Assembly: GCF_000499845.2 (NCBI RefSeq)
Contig: NC_023753.2
Location: forward strand, 26,380,202-26,444,201
DNA from: Phaseolus vulgaris
Taxonomy: Eukaryota; Streptophyta; Magnoliopsida; Fabales; Fabaceae
Length of the DNA stretch: 64,000 bases
Direction of reading: 5' to 3'
Shown: piece after piece, positions 52,800 to 63,232 of the stretch
How the letters are laid out: each line of letters opens with the position of its first letter
Position numbering within the stretch: position 1 is the stretch's first letter
Notes under the pieces: model-generated
Databases searched by the model: none
Seen by the model: the letters and a program-made list of their open reading frames with translations, nothing else
What the model was told of the DNA's origin: nothing
Translations under genes and position numbers: made by a program

Positions 52800-55700
52800 G
52801 TTGAGGTTGTAGTAAATGAAACTTTAATGCCATTGCAAACTCTTGCTGTCTCTCACCTATCACGTTATGCCAATTACTATCACTGTTCTTTAATTTCCAT
52901 GCAATCCATCACTAAAAAAATCTAAATCTCAAAATATATTCCAATTCAATCTTCATATTGTAAATCATGGAAATATGTCTTCTTTTATTTATAACTTGTT
53001 AACCAATATTATAGATAAGAGATTATTTTCTTACAATTTCAAAATAAAAAGAGATTAAATATATTTTTCCTCCATGAATTATAATATGAAATTGTTTTTT
53101 TATTTATTTTTTTATTTATAGTACAACCTATAGATCATCCATATGCTTAATATAAAGATTTATAATCATGTGAAATTATTGTTAGTTTTTTTAAAAAAAA
53201 ATTGTTAGTTTTTTCTTAAAAAATTTGTTATTGTGTTTGATTGCAGACTTATGTCTATTATAATTACTTCTAATGGAATCAAACTACAAATTAATTAAAT
53301 GATTTATGATTTGGACTAGAAAAAAACCAATTTTATATTATAGTATGGTGAAAAAAAACATAATTAATCCAATAAAAGGTATTATAATGTAAAAGAAGGT
53401 TTTAAATAAAGAAAAAAGGAAGTTATATGCTTGTTTTTATTTTTTTAAAAATCTGATTTCACAAGATCTTAAAAAATAGCTTATGCTTTTTAATTATTTC
53501 GATTTATTAACTTTTGATTATTTGAAACGATAAAACAATCTCATGTTTTCTTAAGTCGTTATTTTTTTTTAAGTTCTCTCTTTTTTCACATATGAGCTAA
53601 ATTTTTTTTATGATTTTGTGTTTATACAAATCGTCCAACATATAGGTATGGATTTAGATTATTTTAAATGAGAGTTGCTCGCATAAACTATTAATAAAAG
53701 TAATATTTTAATTTGTATAAATATGATTTTTTTAATTGAACAAAGTTTAAAACATATTTCTAATTATAAAAAATTAAATTTGTGAGACTTATACGAAAAT
53801 ATTTTTTTTATTAAAACTTATAAGAAATATATTTATAAACACAGGGGGTCAAAGCTTTAACATATTCGTTGTTTTGTGGTAATGTAATTTTTCGTTCGTT
53901 TTTGGTATTTCTTTCCATTTCTTTAGTTTAACGAACTTGTACTTTTATGTAGTTTTATATTTTCTTTTATTGATTGCAACAGATTAAAAATAGTTTATGC
54001 ATGCATATTCAATATATAATAACACTGATTAGATGCACCACTAGTTATCAATAACATGATATATATGATTAGTTAAAACTAATATATTCAAATGAATTTG
54101 TATATATAATCACACTTCCAACAGTATTTCTATAACAAAAAATTATATTAATTTCATATAAATAATTAAATTTGTTAAAAACTTATTGTTCAAGCACTAG
54201 AATAAGGATCCGTTTAATATGTTAAAATAGATGCTACTTCAAAACTTAAGAAGAACAGTACACAACCAATATGAACATAATAACCTCTTAACCATATTAT
54301 TTTTATTGAACAATAATAAACATTACAAAAAATTATTTCTTTTATTTCTTTTGTCAGACGAAATATATTTCTCAAGCAATTGAAATAAAAAAAATATTAA
54401 AAGGAAATATATCTAATGAAAAATGGTAGTAAAAATTGATGGATTGGTATCTATGGTAGGTTTATTCATTGAAGAGGAGTCATGGTTCTCAAATTAAAAA
54501 AAAAAAGTTAAAATTAAGAAATATCATATTTGTGTGAAAAGGATAAGTAAAGTTTTGAGCTCAACGGATCACAAAAATTGAGAAGGTTTTTCGACAAAAA
54601 TACTTGTAACAGTGTTGTAAATAAATAACTGTGGAAAGTTGAATGCAATATTTTATGTGTGAAAAACTGCCTAAAACACTGACTATTATGGTTTTGCAAT
54701 AAAAAAAACTCATGTCGAAATTTTAATTCATTATTTTGTATCAAATATTGAATATACTTATTATATTTATCTTTCAATTGTCCTTTTAATTATTCAAAAT
54801 CTGTCCTTACTATTTCCTTTTGCACTTAAAAGTATGACTTTTTCTATCATTAAACTTAAAACTTTTTCTTTGAATTGTACAAATATTTAGCATTTAAATA
54901 CTTTGTTATTTACATACACTAATAAAAAAATATATTTAATGACTTATTATGACAGTTATATTTTATCTATCATTATAAGTAAAGCGGAGACACAATGATA
55001 ATTATAAGAGAATTTATTATATCATTTATAAAAGAAACTATCATAATAAATATATTTTATATATTTTAATATGACACTTGTCATAGAAAACTTTTAAGAA
55101 TTTTATTTTCTTAGTAGCTCGCCATTCCATTCCTCCACTAACATTGTCTTTTCAAAAACTTTTCTCATGTTTTTTGCTTACATCTTCCTACTCTTTCTGC
55201 CTCTCCGCCTAAGTTTAGATTCTACAATCTTTCTCTTTTTCTAATTTCAATTTTACCCTAATTTCTCATGTGTGTTTTGTTTGTGGATGTCTCAAATAGA
55301 TTCCCAAAGAGTTAGAGAGACATTGAAGACCTTCACATCTCTCTGAAATTCGCGAGTTTGTGTGGTCTCTCTGAAATTCGTCAAAATTCTTATGTTTGTT
55401 CCATTACGCTCAACAAGTATATTTTCATTTCTTCATTGTAAATACCTTTCCATTTCTTCTTTCTATGCCTTCCTTTGCACTCAACAAGTATCTTTTGTTG
55501 AAAAATATTACTCTAGTAGAAACTCGTAGTATGTAATAAATTTGAAGGTGGGGAAAAAGAGGATGGAACGGTAGGTGTAAGGGAAGGAGTGGATAGGGAT
55601 GCAGACAGAGAGGAGGGTGCAATGGAATGTGAATGAGAGGAGGGTGGAGTGACACATGACAAAGATGAGAATGGGAGAACCCAAAAGGTGCAGTAGGCAT

Positions 55701-55989
55701 GTGAGAGAGGGTGGGGAGCGCAAAGATGAATTTGTTTCAATTTGTGCACATGGAGAAAGATGCACAAATTTTTACTTTTTTACTTTTTTAGTTTTGCTTT
55801 TCTCTATTTTGAGAATTTTCAAAATTTAAACAAGCTTATCTAAATAAGAAAAACATATTTCTTATTTAATTATCCAATTGCCCATCACACATGCTTTTGT
55901 TTTTACCAAGTAGCATACTTGTCAATCAAAATTTCTCATAAAACACACTATCTTTTATTTATATAAAATAACACATATTATTATCTAAA
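52800..55989. other. AT-rich intergenic DNA
   Basis: No gene is supported. The purine-rich plus strand at 55540-55740 gives overlapping Pro/His/Ser-rich minus-strand frames that look like composition artefacts. A 'cactaataaaaaaata' near 54916 resembles 'actaataaaaaaatga' near 56003. Confidence 0.5.
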
Positions 55990-56417
55990 TGTTAGAATTC
56001 GATACTAATAAAAAAATGACATCTTATGATGATTAAAACAAATCTTTTTGTGACGGTTTTGGACCTGGCATAGATACACGAGACATAAAAAGTATGTATT
56101 TTCTATAATGGTTATATAAACGTCATAAAAATACATTAAATCATCACTTTCTATGATAGATAATATTTTAACCGTCATAAAATATGTTATTTTTCATGAA
56201 AAATAATATTTTAACCGTTATAAAATATTTTTTTTATAACAAATAATGTTTTAATCGTCATAAATATATTATTTTCTATGATAATTAAAAGTAAATCAGA
56301 CTAAAAAATAATATTTTTTTATTATAGATTTAATAATAATCATCGTAGAAAGTATATTTTTTTTAAAAAAATTCAAATAATGTTTTACACGTCATAACCC
56401 AAATTTTAATCTAGATA
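55990..56417. repeat. Array of 'taatattttaaccgtcataa' type repeats
   Basis: At least five diverged units containing 'ttttaaccgtcataaaat' lie at about 56115, 56166, 56205, 56247 and 56370, roughly 40 bp apart for the middle ones. It resembles the subterminal repeat zone of a CACTA-type element. The array ends where the intact CACTA element inserted, so it may be a remnant of an older one. Confidence 0.6.
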
Positions 56418-56459
56418 AGACACTACAAAAAAAATTATTTTTAACGAGGGTTATATTTG

Positions 56460-56530
56460 GCGTTACCGACGGTTTTAACCTCCGTTAAGTGCGTTATCGA
56501 CGGTTTTAACCTCCGTTAAGTGCGTTACCC
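56460..56530. repeat. 31-bp subterminal repeat of the CACTA element
   Basis: Two full units and the start of a third, beginning 'gcgttatcgacggttttaac', with a 31-bp period, close to the left terminus. Such repeats are typical transposase-binding zones in CACTA elements. Confidence 0.93.
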
Positions 56531-56586
56531 GCGATTTGCTTTTCCCCTGAAAGATCCAACGTCGCTAATTGATTATTGGCGTTACC

Positions 56587-56780
56587 GGCGGTTTTGAAAA
56601 CCCCTGTTATTCTCGATGATTTTGAAAACCTCTGCTAATCCTGGCGATTTTGAAAACCCCTGCTATTCCTGACGGTTTTGAAAATCTCTACTATTCCCGG
56701 CGGTTTTGAAACCCCCACTGTTCTTGGCGGTTTTGAAAACTCCCGCTAATCCCGACAGTTTTGAAAACCCTTGCTACTTC
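56587..56780. repeat. 29-30-bp minisatellite in the CACTA subterminal region
   Basis: About seven diverged units of the type 'ggcggttttgaaaacccctg' plus 'ctattcc'. It is probably part of the subterminal region; the copies vary at the 'ggcg' and 'ctattc' positions. Confidence 0.93.
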
Positions 56781-58431
56781 TAGGAGGTGCATATATAAAA
56801 AAAAGTAGCTGACAAATAATAAAATGTAAGATGAATATACTTTTATGTAAATAAGGAGTACTACTCATTTGAGTTTGTAAATTTCATCTTCAAAATTCTC
56901 AACAATCAATAAAATTCTGTTTTGAATGATGTTAACTCAACTTTAGTTTGCATATAGTTATGATTCTATCGTTAACTTAATATTTCCTAAATTAAATAAA
57001 ATAAAAAGGCATTTAAAATTGTATGTCATTAATTTAGTATCTGCAATTGTAATTATGTCTATTCGGGGATATCTGATTAAATTAAAACAAGTTGAATTGA
57101 TCCTTATCTTAATTTCATTTTTGAAATTGTAATAATTTTACAAACTACTATTTTAGAAATAAATTTGATTGTCTTATTGGTCAAAACTAAATTAATGATG
57201 TATAACTTTTATTTTTTAAAATGTAAAATGTAGAACCTAGTTTTACAGCTTAGGTTTTAAGGGCTAAATTAGTTATGTAATCAGTGAACTTGAGGATCAA
57301 TGTCATGAAAAAAAGAGCAACTTAAAACTCTAAAATATAAAAGCTACACAAAAATTGAAGTACACTTATTTGAAAAGAATAATGTTTGAGAATGCGAACC
57401 AAATAATCAAGTCAACATTTACAAACCGACAGAAGGAACAAATATTGGCACATAATTATGGAAAACTTAATCTACATAAATGCAGGGTTATTCCCCCAAT
57501 AAATTCAATAAGATAAAAAGGATGGGGAAATCAATTGCTCTGTAGGGAGAACATCAGGAAAAATGACGAGATAGATCTCCATAGAGTACAAAAATTTGCT
57601 ACCAATTCCATAATGACATAATTTCTTTTGTAATATTACATATTAATGAAAATTAAAACTCAATTTTTAATTGAACATATTACTTGAATGAGAAGGATGA
57701 TAAGCTGTAGATGAACTATTCTTGTTGGTTGGTATTTTCTTCATCTTCAAGTGGTCTACAAAACAATAAGATAAACACATAAATTTATGCAATTTCTGGA
57801 TGATATTATTGCTTCACATGCATCACAAGGATAATAATTAATATAGCCATCGAAATTTCAAAATTTCCCATCCACACCCTAGAGAAAAATAGCATCCAAA
57901 TAATGCCTTTAGTAACTTTAGACTATAGCGTCATAACAAAGAAGCTTTAGGAAAAAGTTATTATAAGTTAAAAGTTTAATGTAACTCACTTTTAGACAAA
58001 TGCAGGTAAACTTTATTATTATTAATAGTTAACAATTGTAAATAATTATGCAATCCACCCAAAGAACGAAATAGATATAATGATAAGAAGTTTCTTCCTT
58101 TACTATGTAAAATTTCTAAAAAGAACTACAGTTGAGGAATTTAAGAGAAAATTTCTATCTTGAAAAAGAATTTACAGGAATGGTTAATCTTGTCAACATA
58201 TGGTTAAAACAAGAACTTCTCTTTGCATGGTCAACATTATCTTGTAAATGTTCCTAGGTTGTAACTATTGGAGACAACAATTCCTAAAATGTAATTCGCT
58301 CAAAAAATGATTGATATTTATCGAAAGACAGATTTTGATTGCATAAAAAGTTTAAGGAAAAAGTTGTATACACCACTTCCAAACCATCACATTCATTAAC
58401 AAACAAGATGTCATGAGATGTATACATATCA

Positions 58432-58562
58432 GAAGAAGTCCTTGTGTTCTGCCTCTTCTGCATCAATTTCTTTGTCCAAAACTCCTCCTAATGTGGTGTT
58501 GTGCCCGATCACGAACCTTACAATAATCCCCTTCTCTTTCTCTAATTCCTTCACCTCATTCC
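58432..58562 (-). pseudogene. Captured beta-1,3-galactosyltransferase fragment, second exon
   Basis: After an acceptor (AAGCAG) at 58563-58568, minus-strand sequence reads [20 protein letters not shown] and then [13 protein letters not shown] before a stop at 58429-58431. This matches the plant galactosyltransferase (GT31) segment that follows the RETW(L/M)P exon. The fragment ends where HKDFLRL would normally continue. It joins in phase to the exon at 59819-59983 if the solo LTR between them is spliced out. Confidence 0.82.
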
Positions 58563-58599
58563 CTGCTTCTTTTCAAACATCAGATACATTTACAAATTA

Positions 58600-59772
58600 T
58601 GTACCGTCCCGTCCTCGGGCGTTGACCAAAGTCAAAGTCAAAGTCAAAGTCAACATATGGTGGGACCCCTCAAGGGGCCCAAGGGGAGGAAGTCAATAGG
58701 TTGACCGCTTAAGGCGTCGCCAGGTGTAGGCGTCGCCAAGACGAGGCGTCACCAAGATGAGGCGTCGCCAAGTTAAGGCATCGCCGGTGCCACCCTCCGA
58801 TACCCATGGGTAGGAAAGACCGTGGAGGGGGCGACACCGCGAGAGGCCTCAGTACCTCAGAACAGTAATAAAGAGAAGAGAAAGGTGGCTTCAAGGCCAC
58901 AGTTCTAGTACCAGTAAGGGGTAACCTGACTCGTGAAGTACCCACGCCACCGCTGGAAGACCCTGGGACAGATACGACCCATGAGAGGGCCACACCCAGG
59001 GGAGAGCCACGTGCATGGTACGAGCGAAAGGTAGATACACTCCCAGGGCGAGTGACTAGAAGCTGAGGCGCATGAGTTGGCACCCAAAAAGTCACCCCTT
59101 GCGCAAATGCACTCCAAGAAGGAGGACTTACACGAGGGATTATCCCTGAGTTGGGTTACGACGCTGTAAGGTCCTCCACGAAGAGTAGCGATCAAGTCAG
59201 AGGAACACATAACAGAAAGCATTGAAACATCATGGTATATCAGTTTCCCTGAAAGTTTGCTAAGGTACGCATTAATTTAGTTTACGTTTCGAACGCTTTA
59301 AAGCACTTTAAATGCTTTAAACGTTTTAAACGCATTGAACGTTTTTATACGCTTTAAATGCGCTTTAAGACGCTTTAAATGTTGGAGGCATTTAAAAGGG
59401 GCTTTGGACGTTTGAGACAAGGGGATCTGAGTTTTGGACCTAATTCTCACAGTTTTACACACACAGAGAAACCCTAGTTGTCTTGTTGGCGCACCCGCTG
59501 TACGCACAGGCAGTTAGGGCAGAAAGCACTAGGTATTCAGTTACTCAGTTTTTTGGACCACCTTCAGAGAATCCGTTCGCGGTGTTCCGATACAGAGGTG
59601 CGTCCCTTTGATGTTTCTCGCTAGCTGACTTGATCGTCGGAGTGCAAACGGCCGCGAGGGCGCCCCTTTGTCCACTTCTTTTTAGGTACTCACGGATGGA
59701 GCAGAACGAAGGTGCCCTAGCTCGCGAGGACAAGCCACGCACAAAGACGCATCCGGTCAACCGGCGGGAACA
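58600..59772 (+). mobile_element. Tat-type Gypsy solo LTR inside the captured intron
   Basis: A GC-rich island of 1173 bp in AT-rich DNA, starting TGTACCGTCCCG and ending CCGGCGGGAACA, with the 'cttttt.aggtactcacgg' block typical of Tat LTR ends. The flanks AATTA (58595-58599) and ATTTA (59773-59777) match at four of five bases. It contains a 'gtcaaa' array (58620-58655), a 17-18-bp 'gaggcgtcgccaa' array (58709-58785) and 'gctttaaa' repeats (59290-59400). No internal coding region or second LTR, hence solo. Confidence 0.78.
58709..58785. repeat. 17-18-bp minisatellite in the solo LTR
   Basis: Five diverged copies of 'aggcgtcgccaagacg' in tandem, GC-rich. Confidence 0.88.
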
Positions 59773-59818
59773 ATTTACAATCATATTACATCACATGCAT
59801 GCAGTAGTAGTAGTGCAC

Positions 59819-59983
59819 CTTTAGGTAACCATGTTTCACGTATAGAGTCTCTTCGCCTTTTGCTGCTAAAAGTTGTGTTAATACCAATCACCACAAAAGC
59901 CTTTTGTACATTATTCTTTCGCATGAGCTGCCCACCACTTTGGCTTATCCTGCCTACTATCAGTTCCATTTCCAACATCGAAA
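59819..59983 (-). pseudogene. Captured beta-1,3-galactosyltransferase fragment, first exon
   Basis: Bounded by an acceptor (AAGGCAG) at 59984 and a donor (AAAG|GTGCAC) at 59819, as a real exon would be. The minus-strand translation contains SMLEMELIVGRISQSGG, then KAFVVIGINTTFSSKRRRDS and IRETWLPKG. This matches the stem and N-terminal catalytic region of plant GT31 beta-1,3-galactosyltransferases, Golgi type II membrane enzymes. The transmembrane anchor and the DxD-containing core are absent, so the fragment cannot be an enzyme. Confidence 0.85.
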
Positions 59984-60131
59984 CTGCCTTATATAGAGAC
60001 TTTCATTTCACACATATTAATACAAATATCAAAACAGATTCAAACTAACTCAATGCATTTTCAATTTCTTCCCTTATTTTTTCATAAATCTCATTCACTA
60101 TTTCTTCACAAATTCCATCTCTCACTGTTAA

Positions 60132-60218
60132 AACTGGGCTTCATTAACTAAATTCTAATATGCAACGGAAATACGAACTGGGCTTCATTAACTAAATTCT
60201 AATATGCAACGGAAATAC
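60132..60218. repeat. 44-bp perfect tandem duplication in the CACTA element
   Basis: The unit beginning 'aactgggcttcattaactaa' is repeated twice with a 44-bp period and no mismatch over the overlap. It must be recent relative to the rest of the element. Confidence 0.95.
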
Positions 60219-60432
60219 TGATACAATACTCTAATACATTGTCGCATCACTCTATACACGTTACTCTATCGTATTTTGTTAATAATATTTTTTAAAGATT
60301 ACATATGTTAAGTAAACAGACATATCAAAGTTAGAGGTTAAAATTTGTTTGATCCTGGAAAAGGAAGATAAAAAACTAATGAGCTAACCAAATTAAGAGA
60401 TAAACACACACAAAAATCTGCATAAGTTTTAC

Positions 60433-60587
60433 CTGTCATCTTCACATCTAAACAAGCTTTCTTCATATTGATTTCTGCACATAAGTTTGAAAGAGTAATC
60501 CTCACTTCCAGAAGTCACAAATACTCAGTGGTCATTCAATACTTGAGCACCAAGCTCAGATCTCTGAATGATTATAGGAATTGGATA
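60433..60587 (-). pseudogene. Captured SIN3-like co-repressor exon
   Basis: An exon-like block with an acceptor (TTTTTGCAG) before 60587 and a donor (GACAG|GTAAAA) at 60433. The minus-strand translation YPIPIIIQRSELGAQVLNDH, a stop, then [14 protein letters not shown] and [14 protein letters not shown], matches the HDAC-interaction region of plant SIN3-like (SNL) proteins. The stop replaces the Trp normally found after NDH. SIN3 scaffolds histone deacetylase complexes; this piece cannot make a functional protein. Confidence 0.85.
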
Positions 60588-60833
60588 CTGCAAAAAGTGA
60601 GGGGGGAAACTGAGTTATAGAACATAATACACAATCAACAAAGCCAACAAGAAAATAAATCAAATAGAAGTTATATACATCTGCAGGAAAAATACACATT
60701 AGATTTTATGACATTAAAAAGCGAATGTGATCATTCCAGAGTAGATGAAATAAACAATATCAAAGAGCGAATAAAAGAGACGAACGAAAGAGAAGTGTTG
60801 GATCCTTTAGCTGAAACCAAAGGTACCAAAGAA

Positions 60834-60885
60834 ATGCACGAAGCGCACGAAACGCACGAAATTTACGAAATGCACGAAATACACT
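60834..60885. repeat. Short 'atgcacgaa' tandem repeat
   Basis: Six or so 9-bp units of the type 'cacgaaatg' or 'cacgaagcg' lie within a plus-strand open frame (60708-60974) that shows His/Glu repeats only because of the array. No gene is inferred. Confidence 0.85.
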
Positions 60886-61385
60886 TTAGTTATGGGAGGA
60901 AAATGCACCAGTTGAGAATAATTTCTTCACAAAAACAAACAAACACACCGAAATTAGGAAAAGAAGAGATCTAGGGTTCAAAAATACATACCATCTGGAA
61001 GTTGAGAGAAATGAGGTCCGAAGTTGAGGAAAAATGAAGTCACACACTGCAGAAGACGATTTGAAGATTAGTTCTGAAACGTGTGAAGGCAAGGTGTGTA
61101 GAAACAAGGAGTTTATTAGCAAAGACAACCCGTGAAGAACCCGTGAAGGCATTGTGTAGAAAGAAGATGTGCTCTGAAAAATACTTAAAAAAGAAGAAAA
61201 AATCTGATTGTGTGTAAATAAACGTGGGAAAACTTTAAAAATATAAAAAAGAGGCTGTAATTTTTTAAAATACTATAAATACTTATTAGGGGTTTAGAAA
61301 ACCTACGGTAAAACATATCTTACCGAAGGTTATTAGAACCTCCATTAAAAAACCTCTAGTAAAAATAAATATTTTTGTAGTGAGA

Positions 61386-62068
61386 GAGGATATTGAGTTA
61401 TATTCTCTTTGCTTGCAATTTTATTTAATTTTATCTTTTTAGGAGAAAATTCTCAATGCAAAGTATATTTTCTAAAAAATAATTTTTTTAATAAAAGAAG
61501 TATATTTTTTTTATTTATGGCAATTAAAAAATATATATACATAGGTAATTATATGAAAAATACCTTTTTGATAAAAAAGATATCCTTTGCCTAATCTCTC
61601 TGTCATTATACTTTCTCATATTCACTACCTCACAATTAGCCAATTATCTTAGATATTATTATTTTGCATTGTGATGTTAAAAACATGTCATATTCTTAAA
61701 CCGATTATACATGTCCATAAAAAATAAATAATATAATAAAGTGAAGTTTTTCATTTTCCCGTGTCTTGGCTTTTTCAATATCACAATGAACCGAAACATT
61801 TAGAATAGAATGTCGGTGAAGCAATACAATTAAAACAGTACTTTAGAGGTAAAATAACCAAGTTACCAATAGTAGGCATGAAGAAACTTTGTCATGCTTC
61901 TACATTTTCATTTACTGTAAATAAATTACCCTCATTTTCTTTTCTTCTTATAGACATGAAGTTAATTTTTTGACTTGCTTTTCCAGATTGTTTTTTGCCT
62001 CTTCAACTACCTTAGCTTCCTTGACATCCTTCATTAAGTTAAAATTTAGATTTTTTAAATTATTTAAA
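61386..62068. other. AT-rich intergenic DNA right of the CACTA element
   Basis: No gene or structured repeat is seen. Confidence 0.5.
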
Positions 62069-62430
62069 GCACAAAAAAATTATTAAATAAAAATTAATTT
62101 TAGAGACCAAAATAATTAATTGTTATAATTACTAAATTAAAGACTATTTTAAAAAAAAGTTATTAATTTTTAAATTAGTTTTTATTATTAATAAATAATT
62201 TTTAAATTAGTATCTTAAAGTTTTTGCTATTAAATTTAGAATATAAATAATTGGTAGTTAAAATCTTAATAAAAACTTGATAGCTAATTAAATACCAATT
62301 TAAAAACTATTTATCAATAATAGAAACTAATTTAAAAATTAATAATTTTATTGTCTTTAAAATAGTTTCTAATTTAGTAAATATATCAACTATTTTTTTA
62401 AAAAAATTAATTTCTATTTAATATTTTTTT
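62069..62430. mobile_element. CACTA-type MITE (family copy E)
   Basis: Shares blocks with the copy at 15701-16083 ('attttagagaccaaaataat', 'ttagttgttat'-like, 'attggtagttaaaa', 'ctaattaaataccaattt', 'agtttctaatttagta'). The terminal CACTA is decayed to 'gcacaaaa'. Nearly full length. Confidence 0.7.
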
Positions 62431-62964
62431 TAATGAATAAATAACCTACCTTCGTATACAAAACCTTTGTAGCAATCTTATACACAGGTAAGATAGATAT
62501 AATACTACATTTTCATATTTAGAGGGAGAAAATAAAACTTTCCAAACAATAAAATCATTTCCAATAAATACATAGTTAAATTAGTAGGTGCTAATTGGTT
62601 TATTGCACAGAGAGGAATTCGAAAGTTGCAGTGTTGTCAGTGCTTTATATGTACCCAACAGTATATATGTTGTTAGGTTACATCTAGTAAGTAAACTTGG
62701 TCTCAAGCCTTCTCTAATAGCATGAGATAATACAAAGAATAGCCACATAACTAACTTCTTACAACAATGATATAATCTGAGAGCAAAGCAGCATATAATA
62801 GTAGACAATAGTGATATAAAGAAATTCATGGTAACAAAAGTGATCAATTTCTCAAAATAATCAAAATGTTTAAGAATGACAGTTACTTTTAAAAAGAAAA
62901 ACACTTGCAGTTCTCTAATGTTTGAAGAATCAAGTAAAGTAATAAAGGGAGAAGAGGGAGAACC

Positions 62965-63112
62965 ATTTTAAGCTTTCGAAGTTCTCTCCGTGCCATTGTT
63001 CTCCTCCAGGAACACTGTGCAAAGATTGTTTCTTTCTTTAGCCTCCGGAAATAAGTACTAAGATCATTTCTAGCAGCCATCCCTCGCATACCAGTTTGAA
63101 TATATTTTGTTG
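62965..63112 (-). pseudogene. Myosin XI IQ-motif (neck) gene fragment
   Basis: The minus-strand frame reads YIQTGMRGMAARNDL, then FRRLKKETIFAQCSWRRTMA and RRELRKLKM. This matches the IQ-repeat neck of plant class XI myosins (calmodulin-binding light-chain sites of the actin motor). About 35 residues of IQ repeats between the two parts are missing compared with the family. The block ends AAAATG|GT, where a real myosin intron donor would fall. No motor or tail exons are in the window, so it is an isolated, internally deleted fragment, perhaps carried by a transposon. Confidence 0.75.
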
Positions 63113-63127
63113 AATACTGATAAGAGT

Positions 63128-63232
63128 TAAAACCGGTTAACTCAATCATATAAAATCGGCTTATAATGTGAGATTTGCATCTACTTATATACTATATTGA
63201 AAGACTCTAATCTCTAGTCGATGTGGGACAAG
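63128..63232. repeat. Dispersed repeat (same family as 3418-3760)
   Basis: Reads 'aactcaatcatataaaatcg', 'ggcttataatgtgagatttg' and 'ctagtcgatgtgggacaag'. It abuts the myosin-like fragment, so both could lie inside one larger mobile element. Confidence 0.6.

Larger units (their letters stand above)
56421..61382. mobile_element. Pack-CACTA transposon carrying SIN3-like and galactosyltransferase gene fragments
   Basis: Ends CACTACAAAAAAAATTATTT on the left and the inverse ATAAATATTTTTGTAGTG on the right. They are flanked by a perfect 3-bp duplication AGA (56418-56420 and 61383-61385), as expected for the CACTA (En/Spm) superfamily. The length is 4962 bp. The left subterminal zone has two minisatellites (56460-56530, 56587-56780), and the right end has 'acctacggtaaaac' and 'taccgaagg' variants. 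No transposase is recognisable. Inside are minus-strand exon fragments of a beta-1,3-galactosyltransferase and a SIN3-like protein, plus a later solo LTR (58600-59772). Gene capture followed by internal decay makes it a non-autonomous Pack-CACTA. Confidence 0.9.

Noticed and set aside
55425..55767. Three overlapping Pro/His/Ser-rich minus-strand frames
   Set aside because: They arise from a purine-rich plus strand; overlapping frames with low-complexity composition and no domain.
58709..59222. Open frames in the GC-rich island
   Set aside because: They lie within the solo LTR and reflect GC content and repeats, not genes.
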